Positions 26,538 through 35,500 of a DNA stretch of 64,000 nt are shown piece by piece. The DNA is from Chryseobacterium caseinilyticum (lineage in GTDB: Bacteria; Bacteroidota; Bacteroidia; Flavobacteriales; Weeksellaceae). The first letter of the stretch is position 1. Each line of letters begins with the position of its first letter. The position numbers and the translations under genes were made by a program. The stretch covers positions 505,508 through 569,507 of the forward strand of contig NZ_JACYFS010000002.1 of NCBI RefSeq assembly GCF_014837145.1, written 5' to 3'. The notes beneath the pieces are model-generated. The model made no database searches. It had not been told where the DNA came from and saw only the letters and a list, made by a program, of their open reading frames with translations.

Positions 26538-26921
26538 ATGGACAACGAAAATAATAATAAGAAAAACGTGGTGGCCTTCTATGACCTGATGTTTAACCAG
26601 TGTAAACCTGAAGAGGCAATCGCTGCCTATGCCGGGGAAACTTACATACAGCACAATCCACACGTTGGTGATGGTAAGCAAGCATTCATCGACTATTTCA
26701 AAAGGATGGCTACAGAATATCCGGGGAAGAGTGTCATTTTCCAAAAGGTCATTGCCGAAGATGATCTTGTCGTGCTACACTGCCATCAGATCTGGCCAGG
26801 AGATCACGAGTATGCAGGCATGGATATTTTCCGTCTTGATGATCAAGGCAAAATAGTGGAACATTGGGATGTTTTGCAGGTAATTCCGGATATTTCTGCG
26901 AATGATAATTCAATGTTCTAG
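26538..26921 (+). CDS. NTF2-like / SnoaL-like small protein
   Basis: A 127-residue cytosolic protein of the NTF2 superfamily: FYDLMFNQCKPEEAIAAYAG, YIQHNPHVGDGKQAFIDYF, and C-terminal DIFRLDDQGKIVEHWDVLQ. ATG 26538 is preferred because earlier in-frame codons add a non-conserved leader. It resembles a widespread group annotated as nuclear transport factor 2 family; no reaction is known. It ends at an exceptionally long hairpin. Confidence 0.78.
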   Translation: MDNENNNKKNVVAFYDLMFNQCKPEEAIAAYAGETYIQHNPHVGDGKQAFIDYFKRMATEYPGKSVIFQKVIAEDDLVVLHCHQIWPGDHEYAGMDIFRLDDQGKIVEHWDVLQVIPDISANDNSMF

Positions 26922-26977
26922 AATATTCTTACAAAAAAATCCTGATATTGATATCAGGATTTTTTTGTAAGAATATT
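26922..26977. terminator. Long perfect hairpin, bidirectional terminator
   Basis: A 27-base perfect inverted repeat (26922-26948 / 26951-26977) with only TG between the arms and with A7/T7 stretches inside the stem. It starts immediately after the stop of the NTF2-like gene and lies 33 bases before the end of the converging AraC gene. Confidence 0.8.
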
Positions 26978-27010
26978 TTTAAATTGTATACTAATGAAAT
27001 TGCTCCTTAA

Positions 27011-27976
27011 TCAATCAAAACTCACAGAATATTTTTTCGGTTTCATCCCAATATATTGTTTAAAAACCCTTGAAAAGTGACTCAGATTGGAAAATCCGAG
27101 TTGATAACCGACTTCAGAAACAGTCAGTCTTTCATCTCTTAGTAAGCGTGCGGCTTCCTGCATCCGGTTGTACTGGAAAAAATCAAAAACACCTTGGCCA
27201 AAAGTCTGCTTGAACAATTTTCTCATTTTGGGCTCGCTCATTCCGATCTTTTTAGAGAGCAAACCAATATTGGGAGGTTCATTCAGATTATTTTGCAATT
27301 GGAATTTGAGCGAGTAAATAGATTTTATATCATTAATATTCAACTTCTTGGAACGAATAGCATCTCTCTGTACAAGCAGACTGAAAATATTACAAAGAAG
27401 TTCCTGCCATTTTAATTTACAGTAATAGATTTCTATACTCTCAGGGACAGAAGGATGCATCATTTCACTGGCAGTTTTTATCATTTCGGCATTGACAGCT
27501 GTTTCATATGCAAAATTATCTTTGGCGCTGAGAATGTCTTTGACCAATGGATGGCTGATATTTCCGAATAACTGCTGCAGATATTGCCTGGATACTGCCA
27601 TCACAATACTGCGGTAGGACGTATTGGAAGGTATTTCCAGAATCGAAGTTAGAGATTGTTTACAGATTGTGACGCTCGATCGTTCGGATAGCAGTTTTTT
27701 TTCGCTATTATTAAGTTCGGGGAATATACCATTTAAAATAAAAATAATGTCATCCGTTCCTTCAACAAATTGATTGTTCCCGTCCATGACCATTTCTTCG
27801 TGCAGATGATAATTTCTCAACATCACTCGCAACTGGTTATGTTCCCAAGTAAATCCTTTGATAAATCCTCCACCTTTGGTTTTAGGAATGTACAGAAAAC
27901 GCCCGTCAACGTTTGTTGTAAGTTCTTTAGATTTCACATCGGTCCCAGCATCTTGCTTACTTGCTAAAATTTTCAT
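27011..27976 (-). CDS. AraC family transcriptional regulator
   Basis: A 321-residue AraC-type regulator with a long N-terminal domain and a C-terminal double HTH (NIGLLSKKIGMSEPKMRKLFKQ, then LTVSEVGYQLGFSNLSHFSRVF). This domain order is typical of PchR-like AraC proteins. It starts at ATG 27976 and is divergent from the Gfo/Idh gene at 28139, so that gene is the likely target. A promoter-like pair of boxes lies upstream on the minus strand. Confidence 0.85.
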   Translation of the reverse strand: MKILASKQDAGTDVKSKELTTNVDGRFLYIPKTKGGGFIKGFTWEHNQLRVMLRNYHLHEEMVMDGNNQFVEGTDDIIFILNGIFPELNNSEKKLLSERSSVTICKQSLTSILEIPSNTSYRSIVMAVSRQYLQQLFGNISHPLVKDILSAKDNFAYETAVNAEMIKTASEMMHPSVPESIEIYYCKLKWQELLCNIFSLLVQRDAIRSKKLNINDIKSIYSLKFQLQNNLNEPPNIGLLSKKIGMSEPKMRKLFKQTFGQGVFDFFQYNRMQEAARLLRDERLTVSEVGYQLGFSNLSHFSRVFKQYIGMKPKKYSVSFD

Positions 27977-28015
27977 TTAAGACTTTTTTAATATTATAAA
28001 TGACTATTTTATCCA

Positions 28016-28049
28016 CAAAAGTATACATAATTTTGTGATACAGAATCAA
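28016..28049 (-). promoter_or_regulatory. Promoter for the AraC gene
   Basis: On the minus strand TTG (28047-28049), 23 bases, then TACTTTTG (28016-28023), an exact TAnnTTTG match, 40 bases from ATG 27976. Confidence 0.45.
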
Positions 28050-28095
28050 AATAAATTCTAGAGGTAAAACTGATTTAATTGATACTGAAATAATT

Positions 28096-28112
28096 GGTCA
28101 CAAAGGGTGACC
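28096..28112. promoter_or_regulatory. GGTCAC inverted repeat, possible operator
   Basis: GGTCAC (28096-28101) and GTGACC (28107-28112) form a perfect inverted repeat with a five-base spacer, in the divergent region between AraC and Gfo/Idh, 27 bases before the latter. Confidence 0.35.
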
Positions 28113-28138
28113 TTAGATTAGATACTTAAAATTAAGCG

Positions 28139-29218
28139 ATGAAAGAAAAAATACGAATAGGCTTTATCGGCCTTAATCCGGAAGGACATTGGGCAGCTAA
28201 CGCTCATCTGCCTGCCTTAGCATATTTAAAAGAAGACTTTGAAGTGACAGGTGTCGCTAACACGACCTATGAAAGTGCCAAAAGATCAGCAGAAGCATTT
28301 GGAATTCCTTATGCGTTCGAAAATGCAGAGGCATTGATCCTATCCGAGCATATAGACCTTGTTGTAGTCACCGTAAAAGTTCCTTACCACTTTGCATTGG
28401 TTAAAGCAGCTCTCGAAGCGGGAAAACACGTATACTGTGAGCACCCATTGGGAAATGGTCTTGACGAATCTACTCAATTGGCAGAATTGGCAGAGCGCAA
28501 GGGAGTTGTTGCGGTAACCGGTTTACAGATGACAGTTTCTCCTGAGGTTCGACATTTAAAACAACTTATCAATGATGGATACGTTGGTGATGTTCTTTCA
28601 ACGACTTTAATCGGCTCTGGCGGCAATTGGCGTAATGAAACGATTGCAGAAAATTATTATCTTAATGATAAAAGCAATGGTGCCACAATGTTGACGATCC
28701 CTTTAGCACATACGTTGGCAGGTGTTATAAAAGTATTGGGAGGCTTTAGGGAATTTTCTTCCCATCTTGTTAATCATTTTAAAAAAGTGACCGTTACAGA
28801 TTCAGGTGATGTTAAGGAAAAAACTGCGGAAGATCAGATTATGATCATTGGAACTTTAGAAAATGACGTTGCCATTTCTGTTCATTACAGAGGTGGAATG
28901 TCAAGAGGAACTAATTTGCTTTGGGAAATTAACGGTACAAATGGCGATCTGCAAATTACGGGAGCGATAGGACACGGGCAATTGACTGAGTTGACGATTA
29001 AAGGTGCTACAGGTAGCGAAAATGAACTTGTAACTCTCACTCCTGCTGCAGAATTATATGATGATCTGCCATCAGATGCTGTGAGCGGCAATGTAGCGAG
29101 AATGTATAAATTGCTAGCAGCAGACATTAGAAACAATAGGAGAACTGCACCAACATTTGAAGATGGTGCAGAGCTCTATAGATTATTGGACTCTATTGAC
29201 ACATCTGCTAAAAGATAA
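28139..29218 (+). CDS. Gfo/Idh/MocA family oxidoreductase
   Basis: A 359-residue NAD(P)-dependent oxidoreductase resembling the Gal80-like branch: FIGLNPEGHWAANAHLPALAYL in the Rossmann domain, CEHPLGNG (EKP variant), and a C-terminal alpha/beta domain with SHLVNHFKKVTV. The classical lysine of EKP is replaced by His in this motif (EHP), as in Gal80-type members, so catalysis is uncertain and a sensor role is possible. It is divergent from an AraC regulator and closed by a terminator hairpin. Confidence 0.82.
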   Translation: MKEKIRIGFIGLNPEGHWAANAHLPALAYLKEDFEVTGVANTTYESAKRSAEAFGIPYAFENAEALILSEHIDLVVVTVKVPYHFALVKAALEAGKHVYCEHPLGNGLDESTQLAELAERKGVVAVTGLQMTVSPEVRHLKQLINDGYVGDVLSTTLIGSGGNWRNETIAENYYLNDKSNGATMLTIPLAHTLAGVIKVLGGFREFSSHLVNHFKKVTVTDSGDVKEKTAEDQIMIIGTLENDVAISVHYRGGMSRGTNLLWEINGTNGDLQITGAIGHGQLTELTIKGATGSENELVTLTPAAELYDDLPSDAVSGNVARMYKLLAADIRNNRRTAPTFEDGAELYRLLDSIDTSAKR

Positions 29219-29245
29219 TTTTATTTTTTTTACATTTATGATATT

Positions 29246-29283
29246 AAAAAACTCCTGATAATTATTTTTATCAGGAGTTTTTT
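29246..29283. terminator. Bidirectional terminator
   Basis: Perfect 16-base inverted repeat AAAAAACTCCTGATAA / TTATCAGGAGTTTTTT (29246-29261 / 29268-29283) between the convergent Gfo/Idh and GH95 genes. Confidence 0.85.
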
Positions 29284-29300
29284 ATCGATTTAGAACAAAA

Positions 29301-31766
29301 TTATTTCATGTCAAAAACATAAGTTTTTCCTTTCTGTGTAGCAAAGTCAAAAAGTTGAGTTTCTTTAACAGCGAACCCTTTTATTTCAGCCTTATCAGAT
29401 TTTAAAGGTGTTTTAATAGCATTAACCTGATAAAATTCGTTTTGGTTGTCACCTTTTGCAGGACTAAAATCCGTTTTTGATTTTAACTGAATATCTTTTG
29501 CCAGTCTGATCCGTGCATTCCCACCTAAGGTAGATTTTATGGTCAGTTTGGTCAGCTTCGAATTTTTCCAGTCCATATCGATCTCAAAACCACCTCTGGC
29601 TTTCAACCCTTTTACAGAACCGTCTGGTAAAGCATCGGGAAGTGCAGGCAACAGATAAATATAGCCGTCATAACTTTGCAACAACATTTCAGCAATCCCT
29701 GATGTACAGCCAAAATTTCCATCGATTTGAAACGGCGGATGCGCATCCAGAAGATTAGGATAAGTTCCTCCGGATTGTCCTTTGGTTTCCATCGGCGCAG
29801 GCGTCAACTGGTCTGAGATCAATTTAAAAGCACGGTTCCCATCCAGTAATCTTGCCCACCAGTTCACTTTCCAGCCCATCGACCAACCTGTAGATTTGTC
29901 GCCACGGTAGCCCATCGAATTTTTTGCTGCTTCAGCCAACTCCGCATTTCTGAAGGGCGAAATCTGACCTGAAGGAAAAAGTCCGTACAGGTGAGAAATA
30001 TGTCTGTGTTTATCATCAGTTCTGTCCATATCGGTAAGCCATTCCTGCAACTGGGCGTGCTGTCCAATCTGCATTGGTGGAAGTTTGCTTAACGCCGATT
30101 TTATCTCATCCGAAAGACCTTTGTCCTGATTTAAGGCTTTAGAAGCATTGATGAAATTATTAAACACATCAAACACCAACTGATTGTCCATCGTAGTTCC
30201 CGCGGTAATACTTACATTTTTAAAGTACTTGTTTTCGGGAGACATTGATGGCGATACCACGAGATATTTTTTCGACGGGTCTTGTTGAAGAACGTCCAAA
30301 TAGAATAAAGCACAGCCTTTCAAAGCTTCGTAGTTTTTCTTCAGAAATTCTTTGTCACCGGTGTAGAGATAATGATTCCAGACGTGTTGGATCAGCCACG
30401 CGCCACCCATCGGCCACATTCCGTAGAAACCGCCGTCCACAACGCCTGTGATTCTCCAAAGATCCGTGTTGTGGTGCATATTCCAGCCTCTTGCGTGATA
30501 CATGTCCCTGGCAGATTCCTGTCCGGTAATGGATAAATCCTGAATCATATCGAACAAAGGCTCGTGCATTTCGGAAAGGTTGGTATTTTCCGCAGGCCAG
30601 TAGTTCATTTCCGTGTTGATGTTCACAGTATATTTGCTGTCCCAGGCCGGATTCAACTGATAATTCCAGATTCCCTGAAGGTTGGCAGGCTGTGTTCCGG
30701 GTCGTGAAGACGAGATCAAAAGATATCTTCCAAACTGAAAATACAAAGCCACCAAATCCGGGTCATTAGAATTTCCAAACTCTTTGATTCGGACGTCGGT
30801 TGTCTTTTTAGCCTGTTCACTTGTTCCCAGATCTAGACTTACCCGTCTGAAATATTTTTGATATTTATCAATGTGAGCCTTGAGTTCAGCATCGTATTTT
30901 TTACTTAATGCTGATTTTAAATACTCTGAAACCCTCGCATCAGGATTTCCGCTCAGGTCATTATACTTTTTAAAATTAGTAGCAATGGAAACATAGATCA
31001 CCACTTCGTCTGCAGCTGAAATAGTGAGTTGCTCACTTGTGGAACTTAATTTCCCCCCTTTTACAACAGGAAGGGCTACGGTTTTAAAATTAACTTTTCC
31101 TGTTTTATTGTCTACAGAGCCACTTGTTCCATTAATCACCAATTGGTTTTTCTCTGTGAAAATTGATTTTGTAAGATGTGAAGTAGAAGCATTGATATTG
31201 AAATTCAGACTTCCTTTTTTGCTGGAAGTTAATTTAATCATAATGACATTATCTGCAAATGACGAGAAGATTTCACGTTTGAAAGTCACGCCTTTAACGT
31301 CGTAGGAGACCGTGCTGATGGCTTTTTCAATATCTAAAGTCCGGTTGTAATTTTTAAAATTTTCGTGTCCCTTAAAATCCAAAAACAAATCGCCCATTGT
31401 TTGATAGGGCATTCCGTAATTTAAATCTTTCGGAGCAGTTCTTGGGTAAGTATTGTTGGTCAGATCCTGGGCTTTTTCGAACTGCCCTTCGTTGATCAGT
31501 TTTCTTACTTTCTGAATGCTGTCAAAGGTATTTTTAGGAACATTATTTCCCGGCTCGCCTGCCCAAATGGTCTCTTCATTCAACTGCAGATGTTCCTGCA
31601 CAGCGCCGCCAAAAACCATTGCGCCCAATCTTCCGTTTCCGATGGGCAAAGCCTCGTTCCAGTTTTCTGCCGGCTTGTTATAATTTAATTTTAAATTTTG
31701 CTGTGCCTGAACGGATATTGTCAGCACTGTTCCGACGATAAAATATGCTATTTTACTTCTGACCAT
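29301..31766 (-). CDS. Glycoside hydrolase family 95 (alpha-L-fucosidase-like), exported
   Basis: An 821-residue exported glycosidase with a Sec signal peptide ([16 protein letters not shown], cut before QQ). GH95 landmarks are [19 protein letters not shown] near the start, [30 protein letters not shown] near residue 380 (catalytic Asn pair region), [16 protein letters not shown] and [17 protein letters not shown]. Family members remove terminal alpha-1,2-fucose (some alpha-L-galactose) by inversion, probably in the periplasm or at the surface here. It stands alone: no SusC/SusD pair or other glycosidase is adjacent. A LacI-type palindrome lies 250 bases upstream. Confidence 0.92.
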   Translation of the reverse strand: MVRSKIAYFIVGTVLTISVQAQQNLKLNYNKPAENWNEALPIGNGRLGAMVFGGAVQEHLQLNEETIWAGEPGNNVPKNTFDSIQKVRKLINEGQFEKAQDLTNNTYPRTAPKDLNYGMPYQTMGDLFLDFKGHENFKNYNRTLDIEKAISTVSYDVKGVTFKREIFSSFADNVIMIKLTSSKKGSLNFNINASTSHLTKSIFTEKNQLVINGTSGSVDNKTGKVNFKTVALPVVKGGKLSSTSEQLTISAADEVVIYVSIATNFKKYNDLSGNPDARVSEYLKSALSKKYDAELKAHIDKYQKYFRRVSLDLGTSEQAKKTTDVRIKEFGNSNDPDLVALYFQFGRYLLISSSRPGTQPANLQGIWNYQLNPAWDSKYTVNINTEMNYWPAENTNLSEMHEPLFDMIQDLSITGQESARDMYHARGWNMHHNTDLWRITGVVDGGFYGMWPMGGAWLIQHVWNHYLYTGDKEFLKKNYEALKGCALFYLDVLQQDPSKKYLVVSPSMSPENKYFKNVSITAGTTMDNQLVFDVFNNFINASKALNQDKGLSDEIKSALSKLPPMQIGQHAQLQEWLTDMDRTDDKHRHISHLYGLFPSGQISPFRNAELAEAAKNSMGYRGDKSTGWSMGWKVNWWARLLDGNRAFKLISDQLTPAPMETKGQSGGTYPNLLDAHPPFQIDGNFGCTSGIAEMLLQSYDGYIYLLPALPDALPDGSVKGLKARGGFEIDMDWKNSKLTKLTIKSTLGGNARIRLAKDIQLKSKTDFSPAKGDNQNEFYQVNAIKTPLKSDKAEIKGFAVKETQLFDFATQKGKTYVFDMK

Positions 31767-32131
31767 TTTTTATAGATTAAAGTTTCAGTCTGTCGCTTTT
31801 TGAAGTAACAGGATATGATTTTAAAACTAATGATTTTAGACGATATCAGCACATATCCTTAATTATATGATAAGCTTATAATTTTAATTAATTTATATAT
31901 TGATTATCAGGTTGTTATATTTGTTTTATGCGATTTTAATATTGATTGTTTTTAATGATTTGACCTTTTTTTAAATTCATTATAGTGACCAAAAACCCTA
32001 AGTATTTCCTTAAAAGTAATCGATTACGCAAATTTTGTAGTTCTGCGGCAAAGAAGATCATAGCAGTAAGTTATTTAATTTGAATTAGAAGACGTAGAAT
32101 GTATGCAAACTATTTTTTATACATTTGTGAA
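31767..32131. other. Divergent intergenic region
   Basis: AT-rich DNA between the GH95 gene and the metal-efflux operon. The only distinct element is the 12-base palindrome at 32016-32027. Confidence 0.5.
32016..32027. promoter_or_regulatory. GTAATCGATTAC palindrome, LacI-type operator candidate
   Basis: A perfect 12-base palindrome centred on CG, the form typical of LacI-family operators. It lies in the divergent region about 250 bases from GH95 and about 105 from the DUF6660 gene. No LacI gene is in the window. Confidence 0.35.
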
Positions 32132-32458
32132 GTGAAACATTTAAGACTCATATTAACCATTTACTTCTTTGCATTATCAGTGATGCCTTGCAGTGATGTT
32201 AGTGCACAGTCTTTTGCAGGTGATCAGTCACAAACATCAATGAGCGCAGAGCGTTCTCACTCAGATGAGACGGATGATTCATGTTCTCCATTCTGTTTCT
32301 GCAGCTGCTGTCAGATTACCGTCACAGCATTTAAGATTGAGCCTTTATTACAGGTTCCGTCGCAGGTTTCATTCTATTTTAGCCAAAAGATTCTTTTTCA
32401 CAAGAATAATATTGCCTTTCAGGTTTACGACCATATCTGGCAACCTCCCAAAATTTAA
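32132..32458 (+). CDS. DUF6660 family protein, exported, Cys-rich
   Basis: A small protein of about 108 residues with a signal peptide (LRLILTIYFFALSVMPCSDVSA). The mature part carries a cysteine cluster (CSPFCFCSCCQ) preceded by an acidic/His stretch. Such proteins sit directly upstream of CusA/CzcA genes in Bacteroidota and probably bind metal in the periplasm; this is known from context, not biochemistry. GTG 32132 is preferred because it places the signal peptide at the N-terminus; ATG 32099 in frame is an alternative. The efflux pump gene starts 136 bases downstream. Confidence 0.7.
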   Translation: MKHLRLILTIYFFALSVMPCSDVSAQSFAGDQSQTSMSAERSHSDETDDSCSPFCFCSCCQITVTAFKIEPLLQVPSQVSFYFSQKILFHKNNIAFQVYDHIWQPPKI

Positions 32459-32594
32459 TTTTGTATCGATTTTTTGAAGACTTTGCAGTTGATGCACTGT
32501 CTCGAACATTATGTTGCTGTATTCTGATCGATGATTCGGACTTGTTCTAGTCATTATTCATTAGCAATTTCTATAAAAAATTAAATAAAATTCT

Positions 32595-35500
32595 GTGTTA
32601 GATAATATTATAAAATTTAGTATCAGGAACAAGATCGTCATTGGCGTGATGACCTTGTTCCTGATTATTTGGGGCGTCTGGAGCGCCACCAGGTTACCGA
32701 TAGATGCTGTTCCTGATATTACCAACAATCAGGTTCAGATCATTACCGTTTGTCCCACTTTGGCCGGACAGGAAGTTGAACAGTTGGTCACTTTCCCCAT
32801 TGAACAAAGCATTGCCAATATTCCAGATATTGAAGAGACAAGAAGCATCTCAAGATTTGGATTATCTGTAATTACTGTTGTTTTTAAAGAAAAGGTGGAC
32901 GTTTATTTTGCACGTCAGCTGATTTCTGAAAAATTAAAAGAAGCGTCCGAAGAAATCCCGAAAGGAGTTGGCACCCCGGAACTTTCACCGGTCAGTACAG
33001 GTTTGGGAGAAGTCTATCAATATATCCTCCATCCGAAAAAAGGAAGCGAAAAGAAATATTCATCCAAAGAACTGCGCACAATGCAGGACTGGATTGTCAG
33101 AAGACAGCTGAACGGAACGCCCGGCGTTGCCGAAGTCAACAGTTTTGGAGGCGAACTGAAACAGTATGAAGTAGCCGTCGACCCCAATCGCCTGAGGGCA
33201 ATGGGAATCAGTGTAACAGACCTTTTCACAGCTTTGGAAAAGAACAATCAGAATACGGGTGGTGCCTACATCGATAAGAAACCCAATGCCTATTTCATCC
33301 GTGGAATCGGTGTTGTGACTTCTCTGGATGATATTAAAAATATTGCCATAGATACTAAAACAGGCAGCGTCCCTATCTTTATAAAAGATGTCGCCGATGT
33401 TCGTCTTGGAAGCGCTATCCGTTATGGTGCGATGACTTACAATGGTCAGGTAGATGCAGTTGGAGGGATTGTTATGATGCTGAAAGGTGCTAACAGCAAT
33501 GAGGTAGTGAATTTAATAAAAGATAAAATTCCCACTATTCAAAAGTCTCTGCCTAATGATGTGGTCATCGAACCTTTTCTTGACCGGACTGATCTTGTTG
33601 GACGGGCCATCAACACGGTTGAGAAAAACCTTATCGAAGGTGCTTTAATTGTCATTTTCGTTCTCGTGATTTTTCTTGGAAATTTCAGAGCTGGGTTAAT
33701 TGTTGCTTCTGCAATTCCTCTGGCTTTGCTTTTTGCTTTGGGAATGATGAACGTCTTTGGCGTAAGTGCCAATTTAATGAGTTTGGGAGCCATAGATTTT
33801 GGACTGATCGTGGATGGTGCGGTAATCATCGTGGAAGCTACACTTCATCATTTGGGATTAAGAAAATCCACTCAGAGACTGACGCAGTCTGAGATGGATG
33901 AAGAAGTTTTTCTATCTGCATCGAAAATCAGAAACAGTGCGGCTTTTGGAGAAATAATCATTCTCATTGTTTATATTCCAATCTTAACCTTAGTCGGTGT
34001 CGAAGGGAAAATGTTCACGCCAATGGCAAAAACAGTTGGTTTTGCGATTTTGGGAGCTTTGATTTTATCACTGACTTACATTCCTATGATGAGCGCGTTA
34101 TTTTTATCTAAAACTGTTTCGGCGAAAGAAACCTTTTCGGATAAAATGATGAATAAGGTGCAAAGTATTTATCAGCCGTTATTAAGAAAAGCCTTACAGG
34201 TAAAATACATTATTGTTTCTGCCACAGTTATTTTATTTGCAATTTGTATCGTGCTATTTTCAAGAATGGGCGGCGAGTTTATTCCGCAGTTACAGGAAGG
34301 CGATTTTGCATTTCACTGTATTTTACCACAGGGAAGTTCGCTGACTCAGAGTGTGGAAACATCAATGCAGGCTTCAAGAATTATCAAACAGTTTGATGAA
34401 GTAAAAATGGTCGTCGGCAAAACAGGTTCAGCCGAAGTTCCTACCGACCCGATGCCTCCGGAAGCTACTGATTTAATTATCGTTCTTAAACCACAAAGCG
34501 ATTGGAAAACCAAAAAATCTTATGATGAACTGGCGGATGAAATTTCAGAAAAACTGGAACTGATTCCCGGTGTTTTCTTTGAGAAAAACCAACCGATACA
34601 GATGCGTTTTAATGAACTGATGACAGGAATCCGGCAAGATGTAGCCGTGAAGATTTTTGGCGAAAATTTGGATTCTCTTGCCATTTATGCTGAAAAAGTA
34701 AATAAAGTGATTCAAACTGTTGATGGTACGACTGCGCCGCAAATTGAGCGGATCAGCGGACTTCCGCAAATCAATGTGGAATATGACCGGACAAGAATGG
34801 CCAATTACGGACTGAACATTGAAGACGTAAATAATACTTTAAGCACTGCTTTCGCAGGGAAATCTGCAGGTCAGGTCTTTGAGAATGAAAGACGTTTTGA
34901 TCTGGTCGTTCGTTTAGACAGCCTTCACAGAACCAATATTGATGATGTCAACAACCTGATGATTTCCACCAGCACAGGAAACCAGATTCCTCTTTCTCAG
35001 GTCGCAAATATCAGCTACAAACTTGGTCCGTCACAGATAAGCCGTGAAGAAGGGAAGCGCAGAATTGTAATCGGATTTAATGTGAAAGATCGTGATGTTG
35101 AAAGTGTGGTGAATGATATTCAGGTAAAATTAGATAAACAAATCAAGTTGCCTTCGGGATATTACTTTACCTATGGCGGACAGTTCGAGAATCTTCAGGC
35201 AGCAAGCAAAAGGTTGATGATTGCTGTTCCGGTTTCGTTGCTTCTGATTTTTATGCTGCTTTATTTTACATTTAAATCGTTCAAACAGGCTGCACTGATT
35301 TTTACGGCCATTCCAATGAGTGCGATTGGTGGAATTTTCGCTTTGCTGATAAGAGATATGCCGTTCAGCATCAGTGCCGGAATTGGGTTTATTGCCTTAT
35401 TCGGCGTTGCAGTTTTGAACGGAATAGTACTGATTGGAACTTTCAACCAACTGGAGAAAGATGGCGAAACCGATATTCTGAAACGTGTTTTTGAAGGAAC

